From Carya illinoinensis (taxonomy: Eukaryota; Streptophyta; Magnoliopsida; Fagales; Juglandaceae), in assembly GCF_018687715.1 (NCBI RefSeq), contig NC_056760.1, positions 42,531,001-42,595,000 on the forward strand: a stretch of DNA of 64,000 bases. The letters are read 5' to 3'. A program made the translations under genes and the position numbers. Positions within the stretch are counted from its first letter, which is position 1, and every line of letters begins with the position of its first letter. Positions 59,636-64,000 of this stretch are shown here, piece after piece. Under the pieces are notes generated by a model, which was not told the origin of the DNA, made no database searches, and saw only the letters and a program-made list of their open reading frames with translations.

Positions 59636-61344
59636 AAAAATTTGAGGGATGATTCCAATTGAGTAGGTTGTTATGAGCCCTAGACACCTATATAAAAGGG
59701 GTGCTACTCGACGGATTTTGTAGATCAGCAATTGATCAAGATGTGTCGATGGGGTGCATGCATGTAGTTCATGATTAAAAACCTAGCATTAGAGCACTCT
59801 TACCATATTATCTATATCTAAAATAAACTGTACTTTATAACTATTAGACAAAAACTTTAATTATAATTGATTAACCATTAGCAAATTTTGTAGTTTTTAG
59901 TTACAGTAATTGTAAAAAAAATATTAAATTTGATATCTATCGTTTACAAACTAAATATTTATTTTATTATTTTTTATAACACTCTCTCTTTTCTCCATCT
60001 ATATCCACAAATTTATATTAGTTTCTTTAAATTAAATAGTAAAATATGATAAAATAAAATAAATTAATAATTAAAAAAATTAAATATTTTTTAAATTATT
60101 AATTACTCATTACTATATAATAAATAAATAGATAATCCAATGTGAAGATTTGATGTGAATAGTTAAAGTCAAATTTATCTTATATTATTTTATTATTATA
60201 TAATAAAAAAAATAGTTATTTCAATGTGGTTGTTTATGTAAATAGAATAATTAAAATCTAAATTCATCTTATATTCATTAAACTTATCTTTTACATGTGC
60301 ATAATCTATTAGCAATATTCTTAAGTCGCAATCTGAAATTTTCTAACCAAAAGTTCAGGCACAGATAAAATAAAAGGATCGAGATCATGGTCATGGGTAT
60401 GATCATCATGATTATGAGGAGAAAAGAGAAGGGAGAAGAGAGGAAGGAAGGGTCAATAAAAATTGGTTTTTTTGGGGAGTAAATACGATACAGACAGCTG
60501 ATTATAGGATGATGAGGTTTTTTTTTTTTTTTAAGGAACGCGTTGTCCTTTATTCAATTTAGCTTTATTTTTGGATTAAAAGATATAGCGCGTAGAATTT
60601 TCACACATGACGATCGATCGACCAATCTCTTTCACCATTATAAACTAATTAGCTATATATATATGGTAGGTCCCAATAATATAAGGTATCTAGCTGGCTA
60701 GGGCGCAAAGAAAGACGTTCAAACACAGCTTCTAAGATAGAGAAACGTGAGTGACCAAATTAACATTAAAGACATGCATTCAAACGGAGAAAATTCGCGA
60801 TAAGAACGTCTAAGCTAGCTGGAATATTCCTATATAGATAGCTAGCTAGAAGAAACCGCGCGTCACGCTTTTGCTTCAAATATTATCCAAGAGAAAATTA
60901 ACACACGTAGTACTCCTCATGATCTCAAGAGCGCATATATATTTTTTCAAACAAGAAATTGCAAAGGAAATTAAAAAAAAAAAACTCGCATTTAATTGGT
61001 ACGAGGTTCTATCGATCTGTAAATAATCCATTTCTTTAAAATATTAACTAATTTAAGACACATTATTATAGTTTTAACAAAATAAAAAATATATGGTCGA
61101 TCATGAGTTTGTTCTATATATATTGCATGCATATATATGCAGTCAACGAAATTAAGATCTAATTGAAGCTAGCTACGTAAACGGCTGCGCGGAGGCCAGA
61201 ACACGTGCATATATACAATGCATGCATGCATGCCCGAGCCAAGCCAGTATCGTGTCTTCGGGGCGGCAGCTTCCTAGCTAGCTTCAACCATATATTAATT
61301 CACCGGAGAAAATTAAAATGCAAGATTAATGATTCAAAGCGTGC
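59636..61344. other. Non-coding spacer
   Basis: AT-rich with many AGCTAGCTAGC and GCATGCATGCATG motifs. A T-run followed by AAGGAACGCGTTGTCC (about 60519-60560) could be a LINE tail. No gene is seen. Confidence 0.4.
61163..61287. repeat. Imperfect long inverted repeat (hairpin-like)
   Basis: TTGAAGCTAGCTA (61163-61175) is matched exactly by TAGCTAGCTTCAA (61275-61287). Inner segments GCTGC and ACACG also pair with the opposite arm in register. The central part is GCATGCATGCATG-rich. Confidence 0.6.
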
Positions 61345-61513
61345 ATGACATTGAAGAAATTTATAGGTCTAATTTATATTATAAAATCGGTTCAAATAAA
61401 GATGTTTGCTCTAATCTTATAAACATGCTCAAGACTTTATCTATAGACAATATAAGATTTATTTTTCAACATTTTTTTCCTTAAGTGTATGCCAGTATTT
61501 TTTTTAATTCTTG

Positions 61514-63119
61514 TCATGTGGTAAATAGTGTGGATACACGAGTGGAACTAAAAAAAGGCAAACAAATGCTTTTGCCCAATTGGCAAGCATTGCAAATATT
61601 TTTATTCAAATCGTCATTTGACAATGGAAGAAAATGAGTCTTAATAATGCTAGATACAATTTTATTGGATGGATGACCTAGCCTAGAATGCCAACCAGAA
61701 AGGCTGGTTTTTATTCCTAAGAAAGCTGTAAAAGAGGGTTGTTTCTTGTGAGAATTTCCTTGTAGCCGCAGTGGATAAAGCCCATTTTTACTCTTGCCTT
61801 CCAGAAGGAGTGCATGTGTCTGATTGTCCTTCACATAAAAATGAGAAGAGGTCAGTAGGAAGTAACAATTATTATCAAGACAAATTTTGGATAGATAATA
61901 GATTAGTAGCTGCATTAGGACAATGAAGAACAGATTTTAGAGAAAAGGATTGGGAAGAATTAGAAGAAAGGAGAGTAGATGAACCATGATTTCTTATAGA
62001 GAGTTCTTCACTGTTACCCATAGCAATAGCATCATTACTTTGGAAGGGCTGCTGGATCTACTGATTATTGAGGTCATTGGTAATGTGAGCATTAGCTCCA
62101 CTGTTAGCATACCACTCTTGTTCTTCAATTGCAACATTTTTATGAGCTACCATAGCTGCTAGCTGAGGAGGAGGATTTCTACCTTGGTAAGAATAGTCCA
62201 TCATGTGATAGCAATCAAGGGCTTGATGATTATTTTTTCCACAAATTTGACAAGGAGCCCGTGTTGCTGTTGAAGGAGTAGTATGCTGTGAAACTTGAAA
62301 ACCAACAGAGTGTTGAGGACTTTGTGGCTGAAATTTATTAGTTTTGTTGTGATGACCTGTTCCTTTTGAAGAAAACTTGTTGAATGGAGGACCTTTTCCT
62401 CTGTTTTTGGTATTGAAGTGCCCTTGGAGTTGGGAAAGCAGGGCAAATGTGTTAGTTTCAGCAACAGCAGCTTGCTGATTTAGCAGCATCTCATGACTGA
62501 GTAATTCATCTTGAAAATCATCAAATGTTAGAGGATTATCTCTAGTTGCAAGGGTGAATGAGGTGATAAAACTGTTGAATGATGGATTAAGACCACCGAT
62601 GATGAAAGAAATGAGATCCTCATCATCAAGTGACTTGCCAATAGCAGCAAGTTGATCTGACCAAGACTTGGCCAACTGAAGATATTCAATGCAAGACTCG
62701 GATCCTTATTGCAGACTTTGAAGTTGTCGCTTGAGATGTGATATTCTAGATCAAGATTGTGAAGTAAATCTGTTTGCTAGAGCATTCCAGACTTGTTTAG
62801 AGGTGTGAAGGCCATAAACAATGGACAACACTTTCTCTGAGAGGGTGACATTAATCCAACTCAAGAGGAACTGATCCTTCTTGATCCAAAGGAGATAATC
62901 TGGATTGGAGATTTCCTTGCCAAGTTCATCATGAAGTGTGGAAGTGGGGTACGACTCAGATTCGTCAACGATACCCAAGAGATCATGACTCTTCAAAATA
63001 GGAACAAGTTGGGAGAGCCACAACAGATAGTTGTTTCCATCAAGTTTAATGGAAATTAGGTTGGTGAAATTTGGAAAGGTGAAAGCGGAAGAGATGTGGT
63101 TTGAACTTGAAGTTGCCAT
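61514..63119 (-). pseudogene. Copia retrotransposon gag-protease-preintegrase (truncated)
   Basis: Minus-strand gag begins at 63119 with MATSSSNHISSAFTF and contains the UBN2-type core (LDGNNYLLWLSQLVPIL, KQVWNALANRF). After a stop and shift near 62740 it continues with FIIGGLNPSFNSFITSF and a zinc knuckle CQICGKNNHQALDC. The protease motif reads WYANSGANAHIT, with Asn in place of the catalytic Asp. The GAG-pre-integrase block SGWHSRLGHPSNKIVSSI ends in NICNACQLGKS. The integrase core, RT and RNase H are absent because the copy stops at about 61510. It is non-functional. Confidence 0.88.
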
Positions 63120-63145
63120 AGGATCTTAAGAGCGTGAGCCTAATG

Positions 63146-63157
63146 GTTGTGATACCA
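63146..63157 (-). other. Primer binding site of the Copia element
   Basis: TGGTATCACAAC on the minus strand directly after the LTR, close to the tRNA-iMet complement TGGTATCAGAGC. Confidence 0.7.
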
Positions 63158-63465
63158 TGAAAGAGTTTTAAAGAATGTGTTTTGGCTACATACCAAAACA
63201 TGTATATTGACTGTGAATATATAGAGAATTACAAGTAATAGCCAACACATAAGGTTGCCGTGGATATGTACAAAGTAGATCATAAGTACAAATTTCAAAA
63301 AACAAAAGGATAACTATCTTAGAGTAAAGACTTATCAGATAGGATAAGCCTCAAGATATATCAGATGTGCCATTGCCTTATCAGTGATCAAGTAGTTGCT
63401 GATCTTTAGGAACATTTGATAACTAATGGTTATCCAGGTGGTTATCTTTAATATTATCTCTAACA
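63158..63465 (-). mobile_element. 5' LTR of the Copia element
   Basis: On the minus strand it starts TGTTAGAGATAAT and ends ACTCTTTCA, 308 bases, immediately followed by the primer site and gag. No second LTR is present because the element is truncated at its 3' side. Confidence 0.75.
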
Positions 63466-63479
63466 CTTTCATCCTATGC

Positions 63480-63640
63480 AGGTTCTGATATCATGAAAAA
63501 ATTCATAAGCCTAACTCGTCTCATAAAACCGGTTATACAAGAAATTCATAACTCCTCGCAAATAAGCAGTTTTCTTGTAGTCATGTCCAAGATCTTGTCC
63601 ATAGGGAATGTGGGAGTTATTGCTGAACAGACATGATGAA
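63480..63640. repeat. LTR-like repeat flanking the Copia copy
   Basis: CATAAGCCTAACTCGTC, CATAAAACCGGTT and ATCTTGTCCATAGGGAATGTG resemble a diverged copy at 61345-61480 (TATAGGTCTAATTTATA, TATAAAATCGGTT, ACTTTATCTATAGACAATAT) in the same orientation. The two flank the Copia fragment. Confidence 0.4.
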
Positions 63641-63921
63641 TAGAACAAGAAAATTGAAAAAGAGTAACAAGAACCAAATTATAAATTCGATCGCAAGCTA
63701 TATATGCATGGATGATCTTGATCCAGCAGTACTCCTCGGAATGGCGTTTCCCGTATACTTGAAGGGGCGGGCCGGGGCATTGATAATTTCTAATGGCATG
63801 TAATCTAGGGAACTGTTTACAGATGACCCAAGATTCAGTTTCTCGATCTGAATATCATCCAACCACACATATATAACATATTATTGGTCCAGTAATCAAG
63901 GCAAAGCATCGTGATGATCAT

Positions 63922-64000
63922 TCAGATAATGGCATATGCACATTTCCATCGTCATTAAAGCTGTTGGGGTTGTTATAGTTGAAGTTGTCAAAGTTCATTC
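63922..64000 (-). CDS. 3' end of a protein-coding gene entering from the right edge (unidentified)
   Basis: The minus-strand frame reads MNFDNFNYNNPNSFNDDG and then NVHMPLSE before TGA at 63924-63922. Asn, Phe and Asp-rich tails like this occur at the C-termini of plant transcription factors, but 26 residues are too few to assign a family. The sequence to the left (63641-63921) fits a 3'UTR. Confidence 0.5.

Noticed and set aside
61234..61254. String resembling a microRNA171 sequence
   Set aside because: Several mismatches at core positions; resemblance likely chance.
1..64000. CRISPR arrays, operons, ribosome binding sites
   Set aside because: The window is plant nuclear DNA; tandem repeats present do not have CRISPR spacing.

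Overview
This is a eukaryotic nuclear window, clearly from a woody eudicot plant. Genes are split by short GT-AG introns, spacers are AT-rich, two nuclear tRNA genes are present, and much of the sequence is LTR retrotransposons, LINEs and MITEs. Several AT-rich repeats and MITEs resemble families I associate with Fagales such as walnut or hickory. That placement is an inference from memory, not a search.

Layout. 1-1000: 5' end of a ubiquitin-activating enzyme E1 gene (minus). 1400-7340: repeats, including a TIR element, a solo Gypsy LTR and a tandem array that runs up to a tRNA-Ser(CGA). 7644-10789: kinetochore gene SPC24 (plus), whose second intron appears to be AT-AC. 12.1-19.0 kb: two tandem GILT-type thiol reductase genes (minus). 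20.3-21.9 kb: a weakly supported transcription unit. 22.3-26.6 kb: a conserved plant gene of unknown function, with nested LINEs in its intron. 28.0-31.3 kb: plastid ferritin (minus) with an iron-responsive IDRS-like promoter element. 35.9-38.0 kb: mitoferrin-type iron carrier (plus). 38.65 kb: tRNA-Gly(GCC). 39.4-41.8 kb: a DUF538 gene (minus). 42-63.5 kb: mostly transposons. These are a full-length Gypsy element without pol, a second Gypsy element with a foreign reverse-transcriptase piece in its middle, a TIR element flanked by TTA, MITEs and a truncated Copia element. 63.9 kb to the end: probable 3' end of one more gene (minus).

The genes are not an operon. Two local groupings stand out: the GILT tandem duplicates, which share one exon plan, and the divergent ferritin/mitoferrin pair, both concerned with iron. 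All gene models were assembled by hand from splice signals and reading-frame continuity. For the models described as complete, the summed coding exons divide by three.
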